From contig CAVSWP010000003.1 of NCBI GenBank assembly GCA_963731665.1, positions 186,001 to 250,000 of the forward strand: DNA of 64,000 bases, read 5' to 3'. This document shows positions 54,832 to 63,697 of this stretch, in pieces. Position numbers and translations under genes: made by a program. The notes beneath the pieces are model-generated. The model saw nothing but the letters and a program-made list of their open reading frames with translations, did not search any database and was not told where the DNA came from. Numbering within the stretch: the stretch's first letter is position 1; every line of letters starts with the position of its first letter. The stretch is from Chersky-840 sp035604715 (GTDB lineage Bacteria; Actinomycetota; Acidimicrobiia; Acidimicrobiales; UBA8190).

Positions 54832-55860
54832 ATGAACGTGCTCGTCACCGGGGGTGCAGGCTTCATCGGCTCCAATTTCGTCCGGTACTGGGTGCAGGAG
54901 CACCCCGGGGACGCCGTGGTGGCCTACGACGCCCTCACGTACGCCGGGAACCGGCCCAACCTGGTCGACGTCGAGGAGCGGATCAGCTTCGTCCACGGCG
55001 ACGTGTGCGACGGTGACCTGGCCCTCGACACCCTGCGGGAGCACGAGATCGACACGGTGGTCCACTTCGCGGCGGAGTCCCACAACAGCCTGGCGGTGCT
55101 CGACCCGGGCCGGTTCTTCCGGACCAACGTGCTCGGGACCCAGGCCATGCTGGAGGCCGCCCGCCACGCCAAGGTGACACGGTTCCACCACATCTCGACG
55201 TGCGAGGTCTACGGCGACCTCTCCTTGGAGTCCGACGACGCCTTCACCGAGGAGCACCCCTATCGCCCCCGGACCCCGTACAACGCGTCGAAGGCGGGCG
55301 CCGACCATGCCGTGCGGGCGTACGTCGAGACATACGGCCTGGCGGCCACCATCACCAACTGCTCCAACAACTACGGGCCGTTCCAGTTCCCCGAGAAGGT
55401 CATCCCGCTGTTCGCTGCCCACGCCCTCGACGACCGGCCCCTCCCGCTGTACGAGTCGACGGGAAACCGGCGGGAGTGGCTGCACGTGATCGACCACTGC
55501 CGCGCCATCGAGGCCGTCCTCGAACGCGGTCGGGTCGGCGAGACCTATCACGTCGGCAGCGGCGTCGAGGCCAGCATCCAGGAGATCGCCGACACCGTGC
55601 TGCAGACGCTCGACAAGCCGTCCTCGCTCAAGAAGATCGTCCCCGACCGCCCCGGACACGACCGGCGCTACCTCCTGGACTGCACCAAGATCACCACCGA
55701 GCTCGGTTGGACACCCACCATCGGCTTCGAAGAGGGCCTGGCCGACACGGTGCGGTGGTACGCGGACCATCGCAGCTGGTGGGAGCCGCTCATGGACCGT
55801 GCCCCCGTGGTCGAGTCCTCGTGGGGCGAGGCCGCGACGGCTACCCCTGCCTCGCACTAG
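54832..55860 (+). CDS. rmlB: dTDP-glucose 4,6-dehydratase
   Basis: RmlB makes dTDP-4-keto-6-deoxyglucose, a step to dTDP-rhamnose. The 342-residue product has GGAGFIGSN, DALTYAGNRPNL (the family Asp and tight turn), HFAAESHNSLAV, STCEVYGDL, the catalytic YNASK (Y150), NCSNNYGPFQFPEKVIP and REWLHV. S-T-C-E replaces the more usual S-T-D-E, so the catalytic Asp is Cys here; the Glu remains. ATG at 54832. First gene of the envelope-sugar cluster. Confidence 0.9.
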   Translation: MNVLVTGGAGFIGSNFVRYWVQEHPGDAVVAYDALTYAGNRPNLVDVEERISFVHGDVCDGDLALDTLREHEIDTVVHFAAESHNSLAVLDPGRFFRTNVLGTQAMLEAARHAKVTRFHHISTCEVYGDLSLESDDAFTEEHPYRPRTPYNASKAGADHAVRAYVETYGLAATITNCSNNYGPFQFPEKVIPLFAAHALDDRPLPLYESTGNRREWLHVIDHCRAIEAVLERGRVGETYHVGSGVEASIQEIADTVLQTLDKPSSLKKIVPDRPGHDRRYLLDCTKITTELGWTPTIGFEEGLADTVRWYADHRSWWEPLMDRAPVVESSWGEAATATPASH

Positions 55861-55882
55861 AGCGCGTGAGGGGTTGCAGACC

Positions 55883-56806
55883 ATGAGGGTGCTCGTCACC
55901 GGCGCGGGCGGACAGCTCGGCACCGACCTGGTCGACGCCCTGTCGGGGCGGGTCCCGACCGGGGGGCTGGTCAACGACTCCGCCACCGGCCGATTGGGCC
56001 TCAGGGCGCCGTGTGACGTGGTGGCCGCCGACCATGCCCTCCTCGACGTCGCCGACCGGGGGGCGGTGCTGACGATGTTCGAAGGGTTGCGACCCGACGT
56101 TGTGGTCCACGCCGGCGCGTGGACGGCGGTGGACGCCTGTGAAGGCGACCCCGACCGGGCCTTTGCCGTGAACGCCCTGGGGACCCGCCACGTCGCCGAG
56201 GGGGCTCGGCGCGTGGGGGCGCACGTGGCCTATGTGTCGACCGACTATGTCTTCGACGGCACCTCGCCGCGCCCCTATGTCGAGTGGGACCCACCCAGCC
56301 CCACGTCGGTGTACGGACGCAGCAAGCTGGCGGGTGAGCGCGAGCTCGACCCCGGGTCCACCGTGGTGCGCACATCGTGGGTGTGCGGCGCCCACGGGGC
56401 CAACATGGTGCGCACCGTGTTGCGCCTGGCCCGCGAGCCCGGCCCCCTGCGATTCGTCGACGACCAGTGGGGAAGCCCCACCTTCACCGCCGATCTGGCC
56501 GGGGTGCTGGCGGTGCTGGCCATGGACCGGCTTCCCGGCACCTTCCACGTGACCAACGCCGGGGTGACCTCGTGGTACGGCTTCGCCCGGGGAGTACTCG
56601 AGGCCGCCGGCCACGATCCCGAACGCGTCGAGCCCATCGCCACGGCCGAGCTCGACCCGCCCCGGCCCGCCCCCCGCCCCGCCAACTCGGTCCTCGACAA
56701 CGCCGCCCTGCGGCTCATGGGAAGGCCCGCGCTTCCCGACTGGCGCCACGCCCTGGAACGCCTCGTGGGCGCGACCGAACCGATCTCGACGCCGGAGGCG
56801 CGGTGA
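55883..56806 (+). CDS. rmlD: dTDP-4-dehydrorhamnose reductase
   Basis: RmlD performs the final reduction to dTDP-L-rhamnose. The 307-residue product has VTGAGGQLGTDL, HAGAWTAVDACEGDP, STDYVFDGTSPRPYVE, the catalytic VYGRSKLAGE (Y and K), and RTSWVCGAHGANMV. The middle spacer LVNDSATGRLGLRAP is a small insertion. ATG at 55883 lies 22 bases after rmlB. rmlA and rmlC are not clearly present in this window, though an RmlA-fold enzyme lies at 61591. Confidence 0.9.
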   Translation: MRVLVTGAGGQLGTDLVDALSGRVPTGGLVNDSATGRLGLRAPCDVVAADHALLDVADRGAVLTMFEGLRPDVVVHAGAWTAVDACEGDPDRAFAVNALGTRHVAEGARRVGAHVAYVSTDYVFDGTSPRPYVEWDPPSPTSVYGRSKLAGERELDPGSTVVRTSWVCGAHGANMVRTVLRLAREPGPLRFVDDQWGSPTFTADLAGVLAVLAMDRLPGTFHVTNAGVTSWYGFARGVLEAAGHDPERVEPIATAELDPPRPAPRPANSVLDNAALRLMGRPALPDWRHALERLVGATEPISTPEAR

Positions 56807-58113
56807 GCCTCAGCGCCAGGGACCCCCACGAGGTGACCACGGCCGTCATCGGGGCCGGGTACGTGGGCCTCACCACCGCCGTGGTCCTGACCGACCTCGG
56901 GTACCAGGTCGCCTGTGGAGAGTCGGACCCCGCCAAGGTGGCCAAGCTGTCGAGTGGAGAGCCCACCATCGTCGAAGAGGGCCTCGGTGAGATCCTGCGC
57001 GGCGGGCTCGACTCGGGCCGGCTGCGGTTCGTGCTCGGGGCCACCGACGCGGTGCGAGGTGCGGAGTTCGTGTTCCTGTGTGTGCCCACACCTCAGGGCG
57101 CTGACGGCGCGGCGGATGTGAGCTTTCTCGAAGCGGTGGCAGCGGAGATCGCCCCGCACCTCGAGCGCGGGGCAGTCGTGGTGAACAAGTCGACCGTCCC
57201 GGTGGGCTCCACCTTGCTGGTGGAGAAGCTCCTCGACCGTCCCGACGTGGCCGTGGTGTCCAACCCCGAGTTCCTGCGTGAAGGCACGGCCATCCACGAC
57301 GCCTTGCACCCCGACCGGATCGTGGTCGGTGCCGACGACCGGGCCGCGGCGGCGCGCGTGGGGGCGCTGTTCGCCTCGACCCAGGCGCCTCTGATCGTCA
57401 CCGACGCGGCGACCGCAGAGACCATCAAGTACGCGTCCAACGCCTTCCTCGCCACCAAGCTGAGCTTCGTGAACGCCGTGTCCAACCTGTGTGAGGCGGT
57501 CGGGGCCGATGTGCGTGATGTCCTTCTCGGCATGGCCTACGACCATCGCATCGGATTCGACTACCTGCGTCCGGGCCCCGGGTGGGGAGGTTCCTGTCTT
57601 CCCAAGGACACCCGGGCCCTGATCTACATCGGAGAGCAGTCGGGGTACGACTTCTCGTTGCTGCGCGGCGCCATCGATACCAACGAGGCCCAGCTGGCCT
57701 CGGTCACGACCAAGGTGCGCAAGGCGGTCGGGGGGTCGCTCCAGGGCCGCTGCGTGGCGGCGTGGGGCCTCACCTTCAAGGCTCTCACCGACGACCGCCG
57801 CGATTCGCCCGCTGTAGAGATCGTGCGGCGGATGGTGGCCGAGGGCGCCACGGTGCGGGCCTTCGACCCGACCGTGCACGGGCCCATCGCCGAATTCCCC
57901 ACCGGCGTCGACGTCCTTCCCGACGCCTACGCGGCGTGCGAGGGCGCCGCCTGCGTCGTCGTGCTCACCGAGTGGGAGGAACTGCGCTGGCTGGACTTCT
58001 CCAAGGTCCACGACCTGCTGGCCGAACCCAACGTGGTGGACGCCCGCAACCTCCTCGACCCGGCCGCCATGCGGCGCATGAACTTCTTCTACGTGGCCAT
58101 GGGCCGTCCGTGA
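56803..58113 (+). CDS. ugd: UDP-glucose 6-dehydrogenase
   Basis: Ugd oxidises UDP-glucose to UDP-glucuronate with NAD. The 436-residue product has GAGYVGLTTAV, VPTPQGADG, NPEFLREGTAIHD, the KYASNAFLATKLSF lysine region, and the catalytic Cys C265 in GGSCLPKD. GTG at 56803 overlaps the rmlD stop (GTGA), and its own stop overlaps the next start the same way. Its product is the substrate for the decarboxylase encoded next. Confidence 0.93.
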   Translation: MSLSARDPHEVTTAVIGAGYVGLTTAVVLTDLGYQVACGESDPAKVAKLSSGEPTIVEEGLGEILRGGLDSGRLRFVLGATDAVRGAEFVFLCVPTPQGADGAADVSFLEAVAAEIAPHLERGAVVVNKSTVPVGSTLLVEKLLDRPDVAVVSNPEFLREGTAIHDALHPDRIVVGADDRAAAARVGALFASTQAPLIVTDAATAETIKYASNAFLATKLSFVNAVSNLCEAVGADVRDVLLGMAYDHRIGFDYLRPGPGWGGSCLPKDTRALIYIGEQSGYDFSLLRGAIDTNEAQLASVTTKVRKAVGGSLQGRCVAAWGLTFKALTDDRRDSPAVEIVRRMVAEGATVRAFDPTVHGPIAEFPTGVDVLPDAYAACEGAACVVVLTEWEELRWLDFSKVHDLLAEPNVVDARNLLDPAAMRRMNFFYVAMGRP

Positions 58114-59088
58114 CGGCGGCGCCGGGGGGGCGCCGGGTGGTCGTCACCGGCGGTGCGGGGTTCCTGGGCTCGCACCTGTGCGAGGCCCTGGTGGCCCGGG
58201 GCGATCGGGTGGTCGCCGTGGACGACCTCTCCACCGGCGTGGCCGACAACGTGGCGTCGCTGCGCGCCCACGCGTCGTTCGAGCTCGTCGTGGCCGACGT
58301 GAGCCAAGGAGTCCCCGTCGAGGGCCCGGTCGACGCCGTCCTGCACTTCGCCAGCCCGGCTTCGCCTCCCGACTACCTGGCCCGGCCGCTCGAAACGCTG
58401 GCGGTGGGAAGCGAAGGGACGCGCCACGCCCTGGACCTGGCGGCCGCATCCGGGGCCCGCTTCGTGCTGGCGTCGACCAGCGAGGTCTACGGCGACCCCC
58501 TCGTGCACCCCCAGCCCGAGACGTACTGGGGCAACGTCAACCCCGTGGGGCCGCGCAGCGTGTACGACGAGGCCAAGCGTTTCGCCGAGGCGCTGACTAT
58601 GGCGACCCGACGCGCCCAGGGCGTCGACGTCGGCATTGTCCGCATCTTCAACACCTACGGGCCACGCCTTCGCCCCGGTGACGGACGGGTGGTGTCCAAC
58701 TTCCTGGTGCAGGCCATCGAAGGACGCCCGCTCACCGTGTACGGCGACGGGTCGCAGACCCGGAGCCTGTGCTTCGTGGACGACGAGGTAGCCGGCATCC
58801 TCGCCCTGCTCGACTCGGGGCTCGTCGGCCCGGTGAACATCGGCAACCCCAACGAGCTCACGGTGCTCGAGCTCGCGCACGCCGTCCTGGCCTTGACCGC
58901 GTCGTCCTCGGCCATCGCCTTCGAGCCGCTGCCCACCGACGACCCCACCCGTCGTCGTCCCGACATCACCGTGGCGCGTCGCGAGCTCGGCGTGGGAGCC
59001 CGTGGTGGCCCTGGAGGAGGGCCTGCGCAAGACGGCGGAGTTCTTCGGGGCATCCCGAAAGGGCTCGGGGGTCGGCCATGATGGATGA
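58110..59088 (+). CDS. UDP-glucuronate decarboxylase-type SDR, 3' end broken by one indel
   Basis: Extended SDR like UXS, which converts UDP-glucuronate to UDP-xylose. Motifs: VTGGAGFLGSHL, HFASPASPPDYL (the UXS-type turn), STSEVYGDP, YWGNVNPVGPRSVYDEAKR (Y152 and K) and NTYGPRLRPGDGRVVSNF. Near 58989-58996 the run CTCGGCGTGGGAG has one base more than the CTCGGGTGGGAG expected for ELGWEP. As read, the frame stops at 59081 with an unrelated tail. Restored, it continues as EEGLRKTAEFFG to a TGA at 59086-59088 (325 residues). GTG start overlaps ugd. Confidence 0.88.
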
Positions 59089-59803
59089 CGTGGGCACCGC
59101 GGCGGCCGAGTACGGGATGTTGTCGGTGATCGTCCCTGTTTTCAACGAGCGCAACACCGTGGCCGAGATCCTGCGCCGCATCCGCGGTGTCGAGCTGCCG
59201 CTGGCACTGGAGGTCATCGTCATCGACGACGGGTCGACCGATGGCACCGACAAGGTCCTGTCCGCCTTGCAGGACTCCACCGTGCGGGTCGTGACGCACC
59301 GTTCCAACCAAGGCAAGGGGGCGGCGGTGCGCACCGGGGTGCACACCGCCCGGGGGGACCTGGTGCTCATCCAGGACGGCGACCTCGAGTACGACCCCGA
59401 CGACTGGCCGAGACTGCTCGAGCCGGTGATCAAGGGCAAGGCCAAGGTCGTCTACGGCAGCCGGTTCACCGGTGAGCGGCGCGTCCTGCGGCCCACGCAG
59501 TGGCTGGGGAACCGGCTGCTGACGCTGACCGCCAACGTGCTGTACCGCTCGACGCTGTCGGACATGGAGACGTGCTACAAGCTCTTCGACCGTGCCGTCC
59601 TCGACGACATCACCATCGAGTCCAACGGGTTCGACTTCGAGCCCGAGATCACGGCCAAGGTCCTGCGGCGGGGGTACCGGATCTACGAGGTGCCCGTCTC
59701 CTACACCGGGCGCGAGGTGTCGGAGGGGACCAAGTTCGAGTGGCGGGACTGGATGCGCGCCCTCGCCGCCCTTGTCCGGTACCGCTTCGTCCGCCAGATC
59801 TGA
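59078..59803 (+). CDS. Family 2 glycosyltransferase (polyprenyl-phosphate type)
   Basis: A 241-residue GT-A-fold enzyme resembling dolichol/polyprenyl-phosphate mannose or glucose synthases. Motifs: VIVPVFNERNTVAEIL, VIDDGSTDGTD, NQGKGAAVRTG, the metal-binding QDGDLEYDP (DxD), and ETCYKLF. There are no C-terminal membrane helices, as in the soluble DPM1-like group. It would make a lipid-linked sugar used outside the membrane. ATG at 59078 overlaps the restored end of the UXS gene. Confidence 0.85.
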   Translation: MMDDVGTAAAEYGMLSVIVPVFNERNTVAEILRRIRGVELPLALEVIVIDDGSTDGTDKVLSALQDSTVRVVTHRSNQGKGAAVRTGVHTARGDLVLIQDGDLEYDPDDWPRLLEPVIKGKAKVVYGSRFTGERRVLRPTQWLGNRLLTLTANVLYRSTLSDMETCYKLFDRAVLDDITIESNGFDFEPEITAKVLRRGYRIYEVPVSYTGREVSEGTKFEWRDWMRALAALVRYRFVRQI

Positions 59804-59809
59804 CGCGCC

Positions 59810-60715
59810 GTGGCGCAACCGAAGATCGAGCCGGCGCCGATGGCCGACCGGGTGTCGGCGGTGGTGGTGAACCACGAGGCGGGCGAGGCCCTGATCACGT
59901 GTGTGGCTTCACTGCGGGCCGAGGGGGTCGCCGAGGTGACGGTGGTCGACAACGCGTCGTCGGACCGGTCCACCGAAGCCCTGCTGGGCGCGGACGGCGA
60001 CGTCCGCCTGGTGCAGACCGGGAGCAATCTCGGATACGGGGCGGCCGCCAACCGCGGGATCGCGGTGAGCAGGTCCGAGCTCGTGCTCGTCTCGAACCCC
60101 GACGTGGCCGTGCACCGGGGAGCCCTCGCCGTGCTGGCAGACGCCTTGGGGGCGGACCCCGCGCTGGCCATCGTCGGGCCCCTGATCCTCGAGTCCGACG
60201 GCAGGCGCTACCCGTCGGCGCGTCGGTTCCCGTCCCTCGTCGACGCCGCGGGCCACGCCCTTCTCGGCGACATCGCCCCGGACAACGGGTTCACTCGGCG
60301 GTACCGGATGGGGGACTGCGACGTCGACCAGCGGGCCGAGGTCGACTGGGTGTCCGGCGCCTGCTTCCTGGCCCGCCGACGGGCCCTCGAGGAGCTGGGG
60401 GGGTTCGACGAGTCGTACTTCATGTACGCCGAGGACACCGACCTGTGCTGGCGGGCGCGACGTGCCGGCTGGGGGGTGGCATACGTGCCCGAGGCCGTCG
60501 TCACCCATCGCCAGGGGGTCTCCACCGCCCGGCGCCCGTACCGGATGCTCGTCGCCCACCACCGCTCGGTGTTCCACTTCGCCGCCCGGACGCAGCAGGG
60601 GTGGCGCCGGCTGGCGCTGCCGGCCACGGCCGTGTTCTTGGCGCTCCGCCTCGGCGTGATGTGCGCCAGGCAGGCCCTCGCCGCGCTGCGCAGCGGCGCG
60701 CGCCCGGCCGAGTAG
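59810..60715 (+). CDS. Family 2 glycosyltransferase (WbbL/rhamnosyltransferase-like)
   Basis: A 301-residue GT2 of the WbbL-like group that includes rhamnosyltransferases. Motifs: VVVNHEAGEALITC, VVDNASSDRST, SNLGYGAAANRGI, the nucleotide-metal motif SNPDVAV, VSGACFLARRRALEELGGFDE and YAEDTDLCWRAR, the acceptor/catalytic ED motif. The C-terminus has a hydrophobic stretch that may associate with the membrane. GTG at 59810 is 6 bases after the previous gene. The dTDP-rhamnose enzymes upstream fit a rhamnosyl donor. Confidence 0.87.
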   Translation: MAQPKIEPAPMADRVSAVVVNHEAGEALITCVASLRAEGVAEVTVVDNASSDRSTEALLGADGDVRLVQTGSNLGYGAAANRGIAVSRSELVLVSNPDVAVHRGALAVLADALGADPALAIVGPLILESDGRRYPSARRFPSLVDAAGHALLGDIAPDNGFTRRYRMGDCDVDQRAEVDWVSGACFLARRRALEELGGFDESYFMYAEDTDLCWRARRAGWGVAYVPEAVVTHRQGVSTARRPYRMLVAHHRSVFHFAARTQQGWRRLALPATAVFLALRLGVMCARQALAALRSGARPAE

Positions 60716-60811
60716 GGTTGGCGGCCGACCATGGCCAGGGGCGATACAGGAAAGTGGGTGGCGCGCGCCGGCGCCACCGGAGGAGGGCGGAGCTACCGCG
60801 GGCAGAGGCCC

Positions 60812-61591
60812 ATGAAGTGGTATTCCAGCCTGGCCCTGATCTGTCTGCTGGGCGTGGCGCTGATCGTCTACAGCCGCTACGAACGCCAACACCCGGCCCC
60901 GGCGGTCCAACCGGCGATCGGCGCGCACTGGTTCCAGGCGCTGGGCTTCGACGTGTGCGGGGCCGTGCAGCCCAACCTGCCTTCCAACCCCAACGCCTCG
61001 ATCGCGCCCATCCCGGGAATCCGCACCGACGGCGACGGCGTGATCCAGGTGTCTCCCACCACCAGTAAGGACGCCGGGAACAACGCCACCTTCGCCCGGT
61101 TCGTGACGCTGTATCCCAAGCTCAAGCTGACGTCGAGCACCCTGCAGATCCCCGGCAAGGCGGAGCTGCACAACGGCGAAAAGTGCCCGACCACGACCCC
61201 GGACGCGGGCAAGGTGGCCACGCTGCAGATCAAGATGTGGCCGAGCTTCACGCCCCCGGGCTCGAACCATCCGCAGGTGTTCCACGACCCGGGCGCTATC
61301 AAGCTCGCTGACGGCCAGCTGATCACGGTGGCCTTCGTGCCGTCGGGGGCTTCGGTCCCCAAGCCGAGCTCGATCACGGCCATGCTGACCGATCGGGCCG
61401 GCTCGGCCTCCTCTACCCCGTCCACGGTGGCCCCCACGGCTCCGACGACGGCGGCCCCCACGTCCCCGACCACGGCGCCGAAGACGACCACCACGGCACC
61501 GAAGACGACGACGACGGCGCCGAAGACGACCACCACGTCGAGCACCTTGCCCTCGCCCACCCGTACCACGGCGACGACCAAAGCCGGGTAG
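60812..61591 (+). CDS. Membrane-anchored extracellular protein with Thr/Pro-rich tail
   Basis: A 259-residue protein with an N-terminal uncleaved signal anchor (YSSLALICLLGVALIVY), an extracellular domain with GAHWFQALGFDVCG, two Cys about 95 residues apart (VCGAV and KCPTT) that could pair, and a C-terminal low-complexity tail with three APKTTTT repeats and Pro/Thr-rich flanks. The fold is not recognised. It is embedded between envelope glycosyltransferase and nucleotide-sugar genes. ATG at 60812 has AGAGG upstream; an ATG at 60731 would add 27 residues. Confidence 0.6.
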   Translation: MKWYSSLALICLLGVALIVYSRYERQHPAPAVQPAIGAHWFQALGFDVCGAVQPNLPSNPNASIAPIPGIRTDGDGVIQVSPTTSKDAGNNATFARFVTLYPKLKLTSSTLQIPGKAELHNGEKCPTTTPDAGKVATLQIKMWPSFTPPGSNHPQVFHDPGAIKLADGQLITVAFVPSGASVPKPSSITAMLTDRAGSASSTPSTVAPTAPTTAAPTSPTTAPKTTTTAPKTTTTAPKTTTTSSTLPSPTRTTATTKAG

Positions 61592-62679
61592 TGAAGGCCA
61601 TTGTCCTGCTAGGTGGCCAGGGGACGAGACTCCGTCCCCTCACCTACACGACTCCCAAGCAGCTCCTGCCCGTGGTGGAGGTGCCCATGCTCGAGCGGGT
61701 CCTCGCCCACCTGCGGGCCCATGGTGTCGACGAGGCCGTGCTGTCGCTCGGGTACCGCCCCGACGCCTTCTTCGCCGCCTATCCCGGCCACGAGGCGGCT
61801 GGCGTCCACCTCGACTACGCGGTGGAGCCCGAGCCCCTCGACACGGCGGGGGCCATCGCCTTCGCCGCTCGCCACGCCGGCATCCGCGACACCTTCCTGG
61901 TGGTGAACGGCGACGTGCTCACCGACCTCGACACCACGGCGCTGATCGCCTTTCATCGCGCCCACGGGGCGGCCGCCACCATCCACCTCAAGGCGGTGGA
62001 CGACCCGTCGAGGTTCGGGGTGGTCCCCACCGACGACGACGGCCGGGTGATCGAGTTCGTCGAGAAGCCACCGGCCGACCGGGTGCCCACCAATCTGATC
62101 AATGCGGGGACATACGTGCTCGAGCCCGAGGTGCTGATGAGCATCCCCGTCGGCCGTCGCGTCTCGGTCGAGCGCGAGACGTTCCCGGAGCTGGCGGCGC
62201 GCGGCGCGGTGTTCGCCATGGCGAGCGACGCCTACTGGCTCGACACCGGGACTCCGGAGGCCTTCCTCCGAGCGAACGCCGACCTCCTCGACGGGGTGAG
62301 GCCCGGTCCTCCGGCCCCCGGGGCCCGTCAGGTGGCCGCCGGGGTGTGGACGCTGGGCGCGCCGAGCGTGCGAGGCGAGGTGCTCCCCGCCACCCTGCTC
62401 GGCACGGGGGCACAGGTCGCCAGCGACGCCAAGGTGCGCGCCAGCGTGCTGGGAGCGCGCAGTGTGGTGGCGCGCGGGGCGCGGGTCGAGGGATCGGTCC
62501 TGCTGCCGGGCGCCCGGGTGGGGGAGGGGGCCCGGGTGGTGGGCTCGATCCTGGGCCGGGACTGCGTGGTGGACGAGGGATGCGAGCTGCTCCCGGTGAC
62601 GGTGGTGGGCGATGACTTCGTGGTGCCCGCCGGGGCGCACTTGGCCGACGCCCGGATGCCCGCCGAGATGGCCTCGTGA
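61591..62679 (+). CDS. Sugar-1-phosphate nucleotidyltransferase (mannose-1-phosphate guanylyltransferase-like)
   Basis: A 362-residue enzyme with an N-terminal nucleotidyltransferase domain (KAIVLLGGQGTRLRPLT, PKQLLPV, NGDVLTD, EFVEKP, NAGTYVLEPEVL) and a C-terminal left-handed beta-helix (about 245-355, with SVLGARSVVARGARVEGS repeats). This layout is that of actinobacterial GDP-mannose pyrophosphorylases and GlmU-like enzymes; glucose-1-phosphate thymidylyltransferase (RmlA) is less likely because the helix domain is present. The donor nucleotide is not decidable. GTG at 61591 overlaps the previous stop (TAGTG). Confidence 0.85.
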   Translation: MKAIVLLGGQGTRLRPLTYTTPKQLLPVVEVPMLERVLAHLRAHGVDEAVLSLGYRPDAFFAAYPGHEAAGVHLDYAVEPEPLDTAGAIAFAARHAGIRDTFLVVNGDVLTDLDTTALIAFHRAHGAAATIHLKAVDDPSRFGVVPTDDDGRVIEFVEKPPADRVPTNLINAGTYVLEPEVLMSIPVGRRVSVERETFPELAARGAVFAMASDAYWLDTGTPEAFLRANADLLDGVRPGPPAPGARQVAAGVWTLGAPSVRGEVLPATLLGTGAQVASDAKVRASVLGARSVVARGARVEGSVLLPGARVGEGARVVGSILGRDCVVDEGCELLPVTVVGDDFVVPAGAHLADARMPAEMAS

Positions 62680-62713
62680 GAGCGCCCGGCACACACAGAC
62701 AGAGGGGGTCGAC

Positions 62714-63667
62714 ATGCAGGTGATGGTCACCGGAGGCGCCGGCTTCATCGGGTCCAACCTCGTGGACCGCCTCCTGGCTGAGGGGCACGCCGTGGACGTG
62801 GTGGACGATCTCTCGAGCGGATCACTGGCCAACCTGGCCGACGCCCGGGCGTCGGGGTCGCACGGGCTCACCTTCCATCACCTCGACATCCGCTCCGACG
62901 AGCTGGTCGAGGTCATGGCGAGACGGCGCCCCGAAGTGGTGTTCCATCTCGCCGCCCAGGCCGACGTCCGGGTATCGGTCGAGCGTCCGGTGTTCGACGC
63001 CGATGTCAACATCCTGGGCACCCTGCGCGTCCTCGAAGGCGCCCGAGCGGCGGGAACGGCGCGGGTGGCCTTCGCCGCCAGCGGGGGCACCCTCTACGGG
63101 GAATGTGATCCCTCGGAGCTGCCGGTGAAGGAGTCGCACCCCCGCCGTCCTCTCTCGCCCTACGGCGTGTCGAAGATGGCGGCCATCGACTACCTGGTGG
63201 CCTACCGGGAGTTGCACGACATCGAGTTCTGCGCGTTGGCGCTGGCCAACGTGTACGGACCCCGCCAGGACCCCCACGGCGAGGCCGGCGTGGTGGCGAT
63301 CTTCTCGGACCGGTTGCTGCGCGGCGTTCCGGTGACGATCTTCGGCGACGGCGAGCAGACGCGCGACTTCGTCTACGTCGACGACGTGGTCGACGCCTTC
63401 GTCCGCGCCGGCGAGCGCGGGGGCGGTCTGGTGCTCAACGTCGGGACGGGGATCGAGGTGTCGGTGAACGAGCTGGCCCGGGTCATGGGGGAGCGCGCCG
63501 GGGCCACGATCACGCCGGTGCACGCCCCGCCCCGGGCGGGCGAGATCCAGCGCAGCGCCCTCGACCCCGAGCGCGCCTCCATCCATCTGGGGTGGCGGGC
63601 GTGGACCCCGCTCGAGACGGGGGTCGACGGCGTCCTCGAGCACACCCGGCGCCACGCCCGCTCCTGA
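62714..63667 (+). CDS. NAD-dependent sugar epimerase (GalE-like)
   Basis: A 317-residue extended SDR. Motifs: VTGGAGFIGSNLVDRLL, DDLSSGS, HLAAQADVRVSVERP, AASGGTLYGE (catalytic Ser/Thr region), YGVSKMAAIDY (Tyr/Lys), NVYGPRQDPHGEAGVVAIF and RDFVYVDDVVDAF. It resembles UDP-glucose/UDP-galactose 4-epimerases of the short bacterial type. Substrate unproven. ATG at 62714; a RBS-like AGAGGGGG lies 8 bases upstream. Confidence 0.87.
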   Translation: MQVMVTGGAGFIGSNLVDRLLAEGHAVDVVDDLSSGSLANLADARASGSHGLTFHHLDIRSDELVEVMARRRPEVVFHLAAQADVRVSVERPVFDADVNILGTLRVLEGARAAGTARVAFAASGGTLYGECDPSELPVKESHPRRPLSPYGVSKMAAIDYLVAYRELHDIEFCALALANVYGPRQDPHGEAGVVAIFSDRLLRGVPVTIFGDGEQTRDFVYVDDVVDAFVRAGERGGGLVLNVGTGIEVSVNELARVMGERAGATITPVHAPPRAGEIQRSALDPERASIHLGWRAWTPLETGVDGVLEHTRRHARS

Positions 63668-63697
63668 GGGGGGCGCGCCACCTTCGGCCGGCAGGGT

